A program made the translations under genes and the position numbers. From positions 62,001 to 126,000 of the forward strand of contig JAMPEQ010000002.1 in the NCBI GenBank assembly GCA_023665085.1: a DNA stretch of 64,000 nucleotides. Direction: 5' to 3'. Under the pieces are notes generated by a model that did no database searches, had not been told where the DNA came from, and saw only the letters and a list, made by a program, of their open reading frames with translations. Positions 57,040 to 64,000 of the stretch are shown here, piece after piece (positions within the stretch are counted from its first letter, which is position 1; each line of letters opens with the position of its first letter). This DNA comes from Bacteroides sp. Its GTDB lineage: Bacteria > Bacillota > Clostridia > Oscillospirales > Acutalibacteraceae.

Positions 57040-57166
57040 GTAAAAATCAATATAATTTAAAACAATATAAAATTATCATTCTGCTGAATTGAAATGTTTT
57101 ATAATGGTAATACTATTGATTCGATTTTAAAATGAAAAGAAAAAATATTTCGCATTAATTATTAGG

Positions 57167-57199
57167 TGTATAATTATGTAAATATTGCACATAATTATA
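57167..57199. promoter_or_regulatory. Perfect 12-bp palindrome upstream of amt
   Basis: GTATAATTATGT and ACATAATTATAC around a 9-base centre, 51 bases upstream of the amt -35 box. A likely regulator site; a related palindrome lies before the glutamate synthase genes (59329-59383). Confidence 0.5.
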
Positions 57200-57250
57200 C
57201 TTATATCGTAAAAACAATCTCCATAAATTGTATAAATTTAATAAAAGGTA

Positions 57251-57280
57251 TTGACTTTTTACATCAAAGATATCTATAAT
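57251..57280 (+). promoter_or_regulatory. Promoter of the amt gene
   Basis: TTGACT (57251-57256) and TATAAT (57275-57280), 18-base spacing. The transcript would start near 57287 and carry a leader of about 195 bases. Confidence 0.75.
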
Positions 57281-57297
57281 GTTAATGTACTAAGAAC

Positions 57298-57340
57298 AAA
57301 GGCGTTCCGATTATTCGGAACGCTTTCTCTGTTTTTTTAG
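57298..57340 (+). promoter_or_regulatory. Leader hairpin 1 of amt
   Basis: GCGTTCCGA (57302-57310) and TCGGAACGC (57315-57323) with loop TTAT, followed within 8 bases by a seven-T run. It could itself terminate transcription. Confidence 0.7.
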
Positions 57341-57351
57341 ATTCATGCACA

Positions 57352-57403
57352 AAGGGGTGTATTGTGTCGTTTTCTGCGGCAAAATACACCCTTTTTTCTT
57401 TTT
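57352..57403 (+). terminator. Leader hairpin 2 of amt: intrinsic terminator before the gene
   Basis: GGGTGTATT (57355-57363) and AATACACCC (57383-57391) form a stem followed by six T, one C and more T. It lies 80 bases before the amt ATG, so transcription must pass it for amt to be made: an attenuation site. Confidence 0.8.
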
Positions 57404-57482
57404 ATTAAAAGGTAGATTTGGATATTTTATCATTTTAGTGAAAAGAAAATCTCTTTTTATAGCAGGAAATGGAGGAATTATT

Positions 57483-59207
57483 ATGGATGCTATTTTAGAG
57501 ACAGTAAACACCGAAATGTTCGGAATATGGTTTTTAATCGGTGCAGCCCTGGTATTTTTTATGCAGTGCGGCTTTGCAATGGTTGAGAGCGGTTTCACCA
57601 GAGCAAAAAATGCAGGTAACATCATTATGAAAAACCTTATGGATTTTTGTATCGGTGCTGTAACATTCATATTGCTGGGCTTTGGTCTGATGATGGGCGA
57701 GGAGTGTCTTGGTGGTTTAGTCGGTATGCCGACACTTGCTGTGTTTACCGACTATGCAAACTTTGACTGGTCAAACTTTGTGTTCAATCTTGTGTTCTGT
57801 GCAACTGCTGCTACAATCGTATCAGGTGCAATGGCAGAGCGCACAAAATTTATTTCTTACTGCATATATTCAGCAGCAATTTCAGCAGTTGTTTATCCGA
57901 TAGAAGCCGGCTGGATTTGGAATCCGAATGGCTGGCTTGTTACTCGCGGATTCCACGATTTCGCAGGCTCTACTGCTATTCATATGGTAGGCGGTATTGC
58001 TGCATTAATTGGTGCAATATTTCTTGGACCGCGTATTGGTAAATATAAGGTTGATAAAAAAACAGGCAAGAAGGTAGTAAAGGCTATTCCAGGTCATAAC
58101 CTGACAATTGGTGCTCTCGGTGTATTTATTCTCTGGTTTGGCTGGTATGGTTTCAATGGTGCTGCCGCAACAAGTGTTGATTCGCTTGCATCAATATTTT
58201 TAACAACAACTCTTGCTCCGGCTATTGCAACGGTAGTGGCTATGATTTTCACCTGGATTAAAGATGGAAAGCCTGATGTTTCCATGTCACTCAATGCATC
58301 ACTTGCCGGTCTTGTAGCTATCACAGCTTCTTGCGATTGTACTGATGCACTGGGTTCAATAATCATTGGTGCAGTATCTGGTATTCTGGTAGTTGCTGCA
58401 GTTGAATTTATTGATAAGAAATTACACGTTGACGATCCTGTGGGTGCCGTAGCAGTTCATATGGTAAATGGTATATGGGGTACTTTTGCAGTAGGTTTGT
58501 TCTCAACCGGTGCAGACGGTGTCGGCAAGGGCCTATTCTACGGCGGCGGATTTAAACAGCTTGGTATTCAGGCTGTCGGATTTGTAAGCGTAGCTGCATG
58601 GACAGTTGTTACAATGATTATCGTATTTTTTGTAATTAAAAAGACAATCGGTTTGAGAGTATCAGCTGAAGAGGAAATTACAGGTCTTGATGCTACAGAG
58701 CATAATTTGCCGTCAGCATATGCAGACTTTATGCCTGTATCAAGCGGTGCAATGCTCGCAGGTACTCCTGCAATTGAAAGTGCTCCGACGGCATCTGTTG
58801 AAAAGGCAGTTCCTGTTGAAACATACACAACAAAAACGGATGCTAAACTTACAAAGGTTGTTATGATATTCAATCCGGCTAAGTTTGAGGAAATCAAGGA
58901 GTCTATGAACCGGATTGGAATAACGGGTATGACAGTAACAAATGTTATGGGATGCGGTACTCAAAAAGGTCATATCAGAAAATACCGCGGTGTCGACATT
59001 GAAGAAATGAATCTAAATCCAAAGATGAAGCTTGAAATGGTGGTATCCGCCGTTCCCGTTGAAAGTGTTGTTAAAACTGCAAGAGACGTTCTTTACACAG
59101 GAAATATCGGTGATGGTAAAATTTTCATCTATGATGTAGATGATGTTGTAAAGGTTCGTACAGGCGAACATGGCTATGATGCTCTTCAGGGTGAAGACGA
59201 TATTTAA
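57483..59207 (+). CDS. amt: Ammonium transporter fused to a PII signalling domain
   Basis: 574 residues from the ATG at 57483 (GGAGG 9 bases upstream); the longer frame to 57345 overlaps the leader terminator and is not real. Residues 1 to about 410 are an 11-helix Amt/Rh channel with both pore histidines (in STAIHMVGG and VAVHMVNG). After a linker of about 50 residues, residues about 455-565 form a PII (GlnK-like) domain with the T-loop QKGHIRKYRG and the C-terminal RTGEHG. The position of the uridylylated Tyr51 is Ile here, so control by uridylylation is not expected. Confidence 0.93.
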   Translation: MDAILETVNTEMFGIWFLIGAALVFFMQCGFAMVESGFTRAKNAGNIIMKNLMDFCIGAVTFILLGFGLMMGEECLGGLVGMPTLAVFTDYANFDWSNFVFNLVFCATAATIVSGAMAERTKFISYCIYSAAISAVVYPIEAGWIWNPNGWLVTRGFHDFAGSTAIHMVGGIAALIGAIFLGPRIGKYKVDKKTGKKVVKAIPGHNLTIGALGVFILWFGWYGFNGAAATSVDSLASIFLTTTLAPAIATVVAMIFTWIKDGKPDVSMSLNASLAGLVAITASCDCTDALGSIIIGAVSGILVVAAVEFIDKKLHVDDPVGAVAVHMVNGIWGTFAVGLFSTGADGVGKGLFYGGGFKQLGIQAVGFVSVAAWTVVTMIIVFFVIKKTIGLRVSAEEEITGLDATEHNLPSAYADFMPVSSGAMLAGTPAIESAPTASVEKAVPVETYTTKTDAKLTKVVMIFNPAKFEEIKESMNRIGITGMTVTNVMGCGTQKGHIRKYRGVDIEEMNLNPKMKLEMVVSAVPVESVVKTARDVLYTGNIGDGKIFIYDVDDVVKVRTGEHGYDALQGEDDI

Positions 59208-59274
59208 CCGGCCCTCTCTTATGCTTGGCAGAACATATAGTTTACATTTATACGATGTTTAGCTAAGCTGGTTG

Positions 59275-59306
59275 AACTCCCGATTTGTAAATCGGGAGTT
59301 TTTTAT
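59275..59306 (+). terminator. Intrinsic terminator of amt
   Basis: AACTCCCGATTT and AAATCGGGAGTT form the stem (59275-59300) followed by TTTTTT. It separates amt from the glutamate synthase operon. Confidence 0.92.
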
Positions 59307-59328
59307 ATTTATACAACATTATACTGCG

Positions 59329-59383
59329 TTTTATGTATAATAATGCATTTTTTATAAATTTTTATGTTAATTTATACATAAAA
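59329..59383. promoter_or_regulatory. AT-rich inverted repeat upstream of the glutamate synthase genes
   Basis: TTTTATGTATAA (59329-59340) and TTATACATAAAA (59372-59383), perfect 12-bp arms 31 bases apart. The left arm runs into TGTATAATAATG, close to TGTATAATTATG of the amt palindrome. Located 38-93 bases upstream of the -35 box. Confidence 0.45.
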
Positions 59384-59421
59384 TCACTTTAAAACTGCTA
59401 TATTTTCTATATCCGAACTCA

Positions 59422-59451
59422 TTGACTAACAATATATTCGAGGTGTAAAAT
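59422..59451 (+). promoter_or_regulatory. Promoter of the glutamate synthase operon
   Basis: TTGACT (59422-59427) and TAAAAT (59446-59451) with 18-base spacing, 60 bases before the first ATG. Confidence 0.65.
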
Positions 59452-59511
59452 TTAATTAACGGCTAAGCTTTATATTGTTCAGCTGTTCAATTTAGTTAAG
59501 GAGTAAACATT

Positions 59512-60615
59512 ATGCTGAAAGAAGGAGAAATCAGAATTCCTGCAGGATGTGCCATTGCCGCAATTATAGACAAAAAAGGTAATCGAATAAACGGTTCTGA
59601 AATCATTAAGTCAATTGCCCTTATGCACGATCGTTCAAACGGTTTAGGCGGTGGTTTTGCTGCATATGGAATTTATCCTGAACACAAGGATGAATATGCA
59701 ATTCACGTTTTCTTTGACACAAGCGAGGCAAGAAAACAGTGTGAGGATTTTTTATTCAGACATTTCAATATTGATGTTGCTGAAAGAATACCGACAAAAA
59801 AAATCGCTGCAATTGAAAAAGGCCCTGACATATGGCGTTATTTCGGAAAAGCGAACAGAGTAAGAATGAAAGATGCGCGTCTTGACGAGCAAGAATATGT
59901 TGCTCAGTGTGTTACAAGAGTTAATACCGATATTGAGGGAGCTTATATATTTTCAAGCGGAAAGAACATGGGTTGCTTCAAAGCTGTAGGATATCCCGAG
60001 GACGTTGGCGAATTCTACATGCTTGATCAATACGAAGCATATATATGGACAGCACACGGACGTTTTCCTACAAATACACCTGGCTGGTGGGGCGGTTCTC
60101 ATCCATTCAATATACTTGACTGGTCAATTGTACATAATGGAGAAATTTCATCTTATGATACCAACAGAAGATATATTGAGCAATTTGGATATATTTGCAC
60201 AATGCAGACTGATACAGAAGTAATTACTTACTTATTTGATCATCTGCTTCGTCATCACAATCTGCCTATAGAGGTAGCAGCTGATGTACTTACAGCACCT
60301 GAATGGGATGAAATTGACAGAATGGATGATGACAAAAAAGAATATTTTACAAATCTGCGATCTATTTACAGCGGTGCTCTTGTAAACGGACCATTCTCTG
60401 TTATCCTTGGTTCAAACAAAGGCTTGCTGGCAATTAACGACAGACTGAAGCTCAGATCATTAACCGCTGCAACAAAAGGAAACAGAGCATATTTTGCATC
60501 GGAGGAATCCGCAATAAGAATTATATGTCCTGATCCTGAAAAGGTTTGGTCAGTATCAGGTGCAGAGCCTGTATTTATTCCTCTTGAAATCGATGAAAAG
60601 GAGGCAGATAACTGA
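59512..60615 (+). CDS. Split glutamate synthase: class II glutamine amidotransferase subunit
   Basis: 367 residues equal to the N-terminal domain of large-chain GltB. The nucleophile is Cys13 in AGCAIAAI, so a 12-residue propeptide would have to be removed, as in GltB. RFPTNTPGWWGG, HNGEISS and TDTEVI match the family. It releases ammonia from glutamine for the FMN subunit encoded next (one-base TGATG overlap). AAGGAG precedes the ATG. Confidence 0.88.
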   Translation: MLKEGEIRIPAGCAIAAIIDKKGNRINGSEIIKSIALMHDRSNGLGGGFAAYGIYPEHKDEYAIHVFFDTSEARKQCEDFLFRHFNIDVAERIPTKKIAAIEKGPDIWRYFGKANRVRMKDARLDEQEYVAQCVTRVNTDIEGAYIFSSGKNMGCFKAVGYPEDVGEFYMLDQYEAYIWTAHGRFPTNTPGWWGGSHPFNILDWSIVHNGEISSYDTNRRYIEQFGYICTMQTDTEVITYLFDHLLRHHNLPIEVAADVLTAPEWDEIDRMDDDKKEYFTNLRSIYSGALVNGPFSVILGSNKGLLAINDRLKLRSLTAATKGNRAYFASEESAIRIICPDPEKVWSVSGAEPVFIPLEIDEKEADN

Positions 60616-62117
60616 TGATTAATTTTATTCCTCGAAGATTTACCGTAATTCGTGACAGAGAAAGATGTATTGACTGTGGCTGCTGCGTTCGTCAATGCTC
60701 GAATGAATGTCATTATTTTGACGATGACGGCAAAACAGTTCTTTGCAGCTCAGACAATTGTGTTGCCTGCCACAGATGTGTTGACCTCTGCCCTACAGGT
60801 GCACTTAGAATAGAAAAATATGTTTGTGATTATCGTGATAACGCAAACTGGACACCACAGTATCAGCAGGAAATCTGCCGTCAGGCAGAAACAGGATCTG
60901 TACTGCTTTCGGCAATGGGTAATCCTAAGCCATATCCTATATACTGGGATAAAATTTTGCTTAATGCATCTCAGGTTACTAATCCTTCAATTGATCCCCT
61001 TCGTGAGCCAATGGAAATAAGAGCAATTTTAGGCCGTAAGCCTGATAAGCTTGAGATTGAAAAAAAGGGGAAATCAATTACTAAGATGCCTCCGCAGGTT
61101 ATTCTTGAAACACCTATTATGTTTTCTGCAATGAGCTTTGGATCAATTTCACTTAACGCACAAAAATCTCTTGCTATGGCAGCAAAAGAACTTGGTACAC
61201 TGTTCAATACAGGTGAGGGCGGACTTCATCCTGACTTAAATGATTACCGTGATTATGCCATAGTTCAGGTTGCCTCAGGAAGATTCGGCGTTCATAAGGA
61301 TTACTTAAATAATTCAAAATTTGTAGAAATAAAAATCGGTCAGGGTGCAAAGCCAGGTATAGGCGGTCATCTGCCGGGTGAAAAGGTTAATGTAGAGGTT
61401 TCAAATGCCCGCATGATACCTGAAGGATCTGACGCAATCTCCCCTGCACCGCATCATGATATTTATTCAATCGAAGATTTGCGGCAACTGATATGGTCAT
61501 TAAAACAAGCAACTAACGGCAAAAAGCCCGTTTCGGTAAAAATTGCCGCAGTACATAATGTTGCCGCAATTGCCTCCGGATGTGCCAGAGCAGGTGCAGA
61601 TATTGTTGTAATTGATGGTTTCAGAGGCGGAACAGGTGCAGCACCTACGAGAATACGCGACAATGTAGGTATTCCTATTGAGCTTGCCCTGGCAGCAGCA
61701 GACCAAAGGCTTCGTGACGAAGGAATTCGATCAACAATATCTCTTGTAGCAGCAGGATCATTCCGTTGCTCTGCAGATATAGTAAAGGCAATTGCATTAG
61801 GTGCAGATGCGTGCTACGTAGCATCAGCACCGCTTATTGCAATGGGCTGTCATATGTGCCAGACATGCAACACAGGCAAATGCAACTGGGGTATTGCAAC
61901 ACAAAGACCTGACTTAACAAAACGATTAAATCCTGAAATAGCTCATAAAAGAGTTGCTAATTTAATAAACGCATGGAATCATGAAATAAAAGAAATAATG
62001 GGCGGTATGGGAATTAACTCTATAGATTCATTAAGAGGAAACCGCCTTATGCTCAGAGGTATCGGTTTAACAGAAAAAGAGCTTGAAATACTTGGTATCA
62101 AGCATGCAGGTGAATAA
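60615..62117 (+). CDS. Split glutamate synthase: FMN/Fe-S catalytic subunit with N-terminal ferredoxin domain
   Basis: 500 residues. Residues about 17-75 hold two 4Fe-4S motifs (CIDCGCCVRQC; CVACHRCVDLC). Residues about 150-490 are the FMN barrel that makes glutamate from 2-oxoglutarate and ammonia (GEGGLHPD, KIGQGAKPGIGGHLPG, FRGGTGAAP), with 3Fe-4S cysteines in CHMCQTCNTGKC. This is the archaeal-type layout in which GltB domains are separate proteins and ferredoxin domains carry electrons. Confidence 0.92.
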   Translation: MINFIPRRFTVIRDRERCIDCGCCVRQCSNECHYFDDDGKTVLCSSDNCVACHRCVDLCPTGALRIEKYVCDYRDNANWTPQYQQEICRQAETGSVLLSAMGNPKPYPIYWDKILLNASQVTNPSIDPLREPMEIRAILGRKPDKLEIEKKGKSITKMPPQVILETPIMFSAMSFGSISLNAQKSLAMAAKELGTLFNTGEGGLHPDLNDYRDYAIVQVASGRFGVHKDYLNNSKFVEIKIGQGAKPGIGGHLPGEKVNVEVSNARMIPEGSDAISPAPHHDIYSIEDLRQLIWSLKQATNGKKPVSVKIAAVHNVAAIASGCARAGADIVVIDGFRGGTGAAPTRIRDNVGIPIELALAAADQRLRDEGIRSTISLVAAGSFRCSADIVKAIALGADACYVASAPLIAMGCHMCQTCNTGKCNWGIATQRPDLTKRLNPEIAHKRVANLINAWNHEIKEIMGGMGINSIDSLRGNRLMLRGIGLTEKELEILGIKHAGE

Positions 62118-62128
62118 GGAGGCAGAGC

Positions 62129-62566
62129 ATGAAAAAAGTATTCGCAAGAGAAGAACTTTGCATAAACTGCCGATTATGTGAGGTTCATTGCAAAACTAAT
62201 CATTCAAAATCAAAGGATATTATCAAAGCACATAAAACGGAAAATCCAAAGCCTGTCAGCAGGGTAACTGTTTATGGTGACCAAACTGCATCTGTTGCAG
62301 TAAACTGCCGTCACTGCGATGATCCTGCCTGCGTAAAGGCTTGTATTACCGGTGCTATGACAAAGGACAAAAAAACAGGAATCGTTTCTGTAAATGAGAA
62401 CAAATGCATAGGATGTATGACATGCCTTGCAGTATGTCCTGTCGGATGTATAAAAACAGGAAATATTGCATACAAATGTGACTTGTGCGGCGGAGAAGAA
62501 CCTGAATGTGTAAAAAACTGTCCTAACAGAGCTTTGCTTTGGCTGGAAGCAGGAGGTGCTGAATAA
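62129..62566 (+). CDS. Ferredoxin-type 4Fe-4S electron-transfer subunit
   Basis: 145 residues with four cysteine clusters (CINCRLCEVHC, CRHCDDPACVKAC, CIGCMTCLAVC, CDLCGGEEPECVKNC), as in HycB/DmsB-like proteins. Likely passes electrons between the FAD subunit and the FMN subunit. An AAGGAGG site precedes the ATG; its stop overlaps the next start (TAATG). Confidence 0.88.
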   Translation: MKKVFAREELCINCRLCEVHCKTNHSKSKDIIKAHKTENPKPVSRVTVYGDQTASVAVNCRHCDDPACVKACITGAMTKDKKTGIVSVNENKCIGCMTCLAVCPVGCIKTGNIAYKCDLCGGEEPECVKNCPNRALLWLEAGGAE

Positions 62567-63828
62567 TGAAATATGTAATTATAGGTGCATCTGCTGCAGG
62601 TCTCGCTGCCGCCGAAGGTATCCGAAAAACTGATAAAAAAGGAGAAATAACAATTCTCACAAAGGAAGCTTATCTTCCTTACAGCCGACCTTCAATCAGC
62701 TATTATCTGAAAGGCGTTGTTGAAGAAAAAAATATTTATCTTCGCAAAGCATCATTTTATAAAGAAAACAATATAAACATTATTACTAATACCGAAATCA
62801 CAAAAATCATTCCTGAAAAAAAGATTGTTAAAGCAGGTAGAAAAGAATATCCCTACGATAAGCTTTGTATTGCCACAGGCTCAAAGCCTTTTATTCCTCC
62901 TATGAAAAATGCAGAGGGAAATAAAAATGCGTTGACTTTTCTTGATTTAGCAGCAACAAAAGAAGTAAAAAAAGCAGCTAAGGCTGATACAAGGGCCGTA
63001 GTTATAGGTGCAGGACTAATTGGAATGAAAGCTGCTGAAGGACTTTCAAAAATATGTAAAAGCGTAGATGTGGTTGAGCTTGCGCCAAGAATTCTTCCAT
63101 CAATACTTGATGAAAAAAGTGCAAAATCCGTTAAAGCTCATCTTGAGGCTAACAAAATCAAATTTCATCTAAAGAACACTGTTATTGAAGCCAAAAGCAA
63201 AAATAATAAAATTACCGATGTTATTCTTCAAAACGGTGAAGTATTACCTTGTGATTTGCTTATTATGGCAGTTGGTGTACGTCCGGAAACAGACATTGCA
63301 CAGAGTGCAGGATTGGAGGTTGACCGAGGTATAATAACAAATCCTGCAACAATGCAGACAAGTGACGAAAGCATTTATGCTGCCGGTGACTGCACAGTTT
63401 CCGTAGATATGCTTGACGGATCTAAAAAAATTATTGCACTTTGGCCTAATGCTGTACAACAAGGTGAAGTTGCGGGAAGCCAAATGGCAGGAGAAAATCT
63501 TACAATAGACGGAACCTACAGCGTTAATGCCATTGATTTTTACGGACTCAGAATATGCACATGCGGTCTTATCAATGCACAAGGAGAACAATACTCTGAA
63601 AAAATAAAATCAGAAGGAAAATCATACAAAAGGCTTGTATTTGATGGCAATAAGCTTGTAGGCTTTGTGCTTATAAATTCCAGCACAAATGCGGGTATAT
63701 ACACAAATCTCATTTCAAACAGAGTTGACATTAACTCTCTGCAAGAGGATATTATGAATGATCCTTCACTGTTTATGTTTGATAAAGATATTAGAAAAGC
63801 TAAGCTTTCAGGAGGTATGTCGTTATGA
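62566..63828 (+). CDS. FAD-dependent NAD(P)H oxidoreductase of the glutamate synthase cluster
   Basis: 420 residues, a two-dinucleotide-fold flavoprotein: FAD site GASAAGLAAAEGI at the N-terminus, NAD(P) site GAGLIGMKAAEGL near residue 148, and YAAGDC near 272. It resembles NADH:rubredoxin/nitrite reductase-type enzymes more than GltD. Probable entry point for electrons into the split glutamate synthase. A short C-terminal domain (about 310-420) is typical of this group. Confidence 0.85.
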   Translation: MKYVIIGASAAGLAAAEGIRKTDKKGEITILTKEAYLPYSRPSISYYLKGVVEEKNIYLRKASFYKENNINIITNTEITKIIPEKKIVKAGRKEYPYDKLCIATGSKPFIPPMKNAEGNKNALTFLDLAATKEVKKAAKADTRAVVIGAGLIGMKAAEGLSKICKSVDVVELAPRILPSILDEKSAKSVKAHLEANKIKFHLKNTVIEAKSKNNKITDVILQNGEVLPCDLLIMAVGVRPETDIAQSAGLEVDRGIITNPATMQTSDESIYAAGDCTVSVDMLDGSKKIIALWPNAVQQGEVAGSQMAGENLTIDGTYSVNAIDFYGLRICTCGLINAQGEQYSEKIKSEGKSYKRLVFDGNKLVGFVLINSSTNAGIYTNLISNRVDINSLQEDIMNDPSLFMFDKDIRKAKLSGGMSL

Positions 63829-64000
63829 TTATTGAGGCAGGACTTGAAAGATATGAAAAAATTAATGATATAATTAAAACACAGCTTCAAAAGCAGAACA
63901 AGGTAGTCGTAAAGGATGTAAACGGTCAGCGTTATATCGGCTGTGCTATGGATAAGGGAAAAACTATTGAGGTTCACGGCACTCCGGGAAATGATTTAGC
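63825..64000 (+). CDS. Split glutamate synthase: GXGXG (GltB C-terminal) domain subunit, partial
   Basis: About 58 codons before the window end. The ATG overlaps the preceding stop (ATGA) and has GGAGG upstream. RYIGCAMDKGKTIEVHGTPGNDL resembles the first strands of the GltB C-terminal beta-helix, where glycine-rich turns repeat; the rest is outside the window. It fits as the structural domain that links amidotransferase and FMN parts. Confidence 0.75.
   Translation, partial: MIIEAGLERYEKINDIIKTQLQKQNKVVVKDVNGQRYIGCAMDKGKTIEVHGTPGNDL

Larger units (their letters stand above)
56862..57482. other. Intergenic region between the CoA operon and amt
   Basis: About 620 bases without a gene. Features: the pantothenate operon promoter (57011-57039), an AT-rich stretch with the 12-bp palindrome (57167-57199), the amt promoter and two leader hairpins. 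No coding frame is convincing; the frame overlapping the leader upstream of amt is rejected. Confidence 0.6.
59208..59511. other. Intergenic region between amt and the glutamate synthase operon
   Basis: About 300 bases with the amt terminator, the AT-rich inverted repeat (59329-59383), the operon promoter and a short leader with only weak secondary structure. Confidence 0.6.

Noticed and set aside
57345-57482. N-terminal extension of the Amt protein
   Set aside because: It runs through the leader terminator and contains no family sequence; the ATG at 57483 has the ribosome binding site.
1-64000. CRISPR arrays, tRNA or rRNA genes, insertion sequences, prophage genes
   Set aside because: No regularly spaced repeats, no tRNA-like cloverleaf with a T-loop consensus, and no transposase, integrase or phage proteins were seen by eye; a dedicated scan could still find a weak tRNA.

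Overview
The window is AT-rich and carries strong AGGAGG-type ribosome binding sites, sigma-A-like promoters and many hairpin-plus-T terminators. Gene content (SepF and DivIVA together, LuxS, a YlbF-family protein, endonuclease-type MutL, an Amt-PII fusion, split glutamate synthase) and gene order point to a low-GC anaerobic Clostridia genome, most likely an Oscillospiraceae/Ruminococcus-like gut or rumen bacterium. This placement is inference from gene content. No rRNA, tRNA, CRISPR array, prophage or transposase gene was seen.

Layout. (1) 1-16.7 kb, minus strand: one long tight gene run, miaB - ylbF-like - mutS - mutL - miaA - HlyD-like - yggS - sepF - divIVA - ileS - lspA - rluD - HAD phosphatase - nfo (cut by the window edge). 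It covers tRNA modification, mismatch repair, cell division and translation. (2) 16.9-18.5 kb, plus strand: malQ. (3) 18.5-30.6 kb, minus strand: tyrA - aroB - aroA - aroC - pheA (chorismate to Phe/Tyr), then a VTT membrane protein, galK, a lipid kinase, a membrane-anchored GH39-like glycosidase, and a cysteine-rich protein whose ribosome binding site lies inside a terminator-like hairpin. (4) 30.7-36.4 kb: a 1611-residue secreted modular protein with a 53-residue partner gene, then about 720 bp of non-coding DNA with a compact GC-rich multi-hairpin element. (5) 36.4-42.8 kb, plus strand: argG, argH, degV, ilvE, an RluA-type pseudouridine synthase and luxS. (6) 42.9-43.8 kb: a MerR-type regulator split by an in-frame TAA. 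(7) 43.9-50.8 kb: an alpha-galactoside locus with GH36 alpha-galactosidase, a secreted metallo-beta-lactamase-fold protein, a divergent AraC regulator, a metallophosphoesterase and a GPH sugar symporter. A 17-bp repeat precedes both operons. (8) 50.9-57.0 kb, minus strand: panG-like - panB - panC - panD - coaBC - coaX - pfkB kinase, taking 2-oxoisovalerate and aspartate to 4'-phosphopantetheine. (9) 57.1-64 kb, plus strand: ammonium assimilation, with an Amt-PII fusion behind a two-hairpin leader followed by a split glutamate synthase encoded by at least five genes (the last cut by the window end).

The most interesting points are the shared AraC-type site in the alpha-galactoside locus, the terminator-like leader and paired AT-rich palindromes of the ammonium genes, the nonsense-split MerR gene, the hairpin that holds the ribosome binding site of the cysteine-rich gene, the GC-rich multi-hairpin element, and the giant secreted protein with its small partner. 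No single clearly new defence or biosynthetic system was seen.
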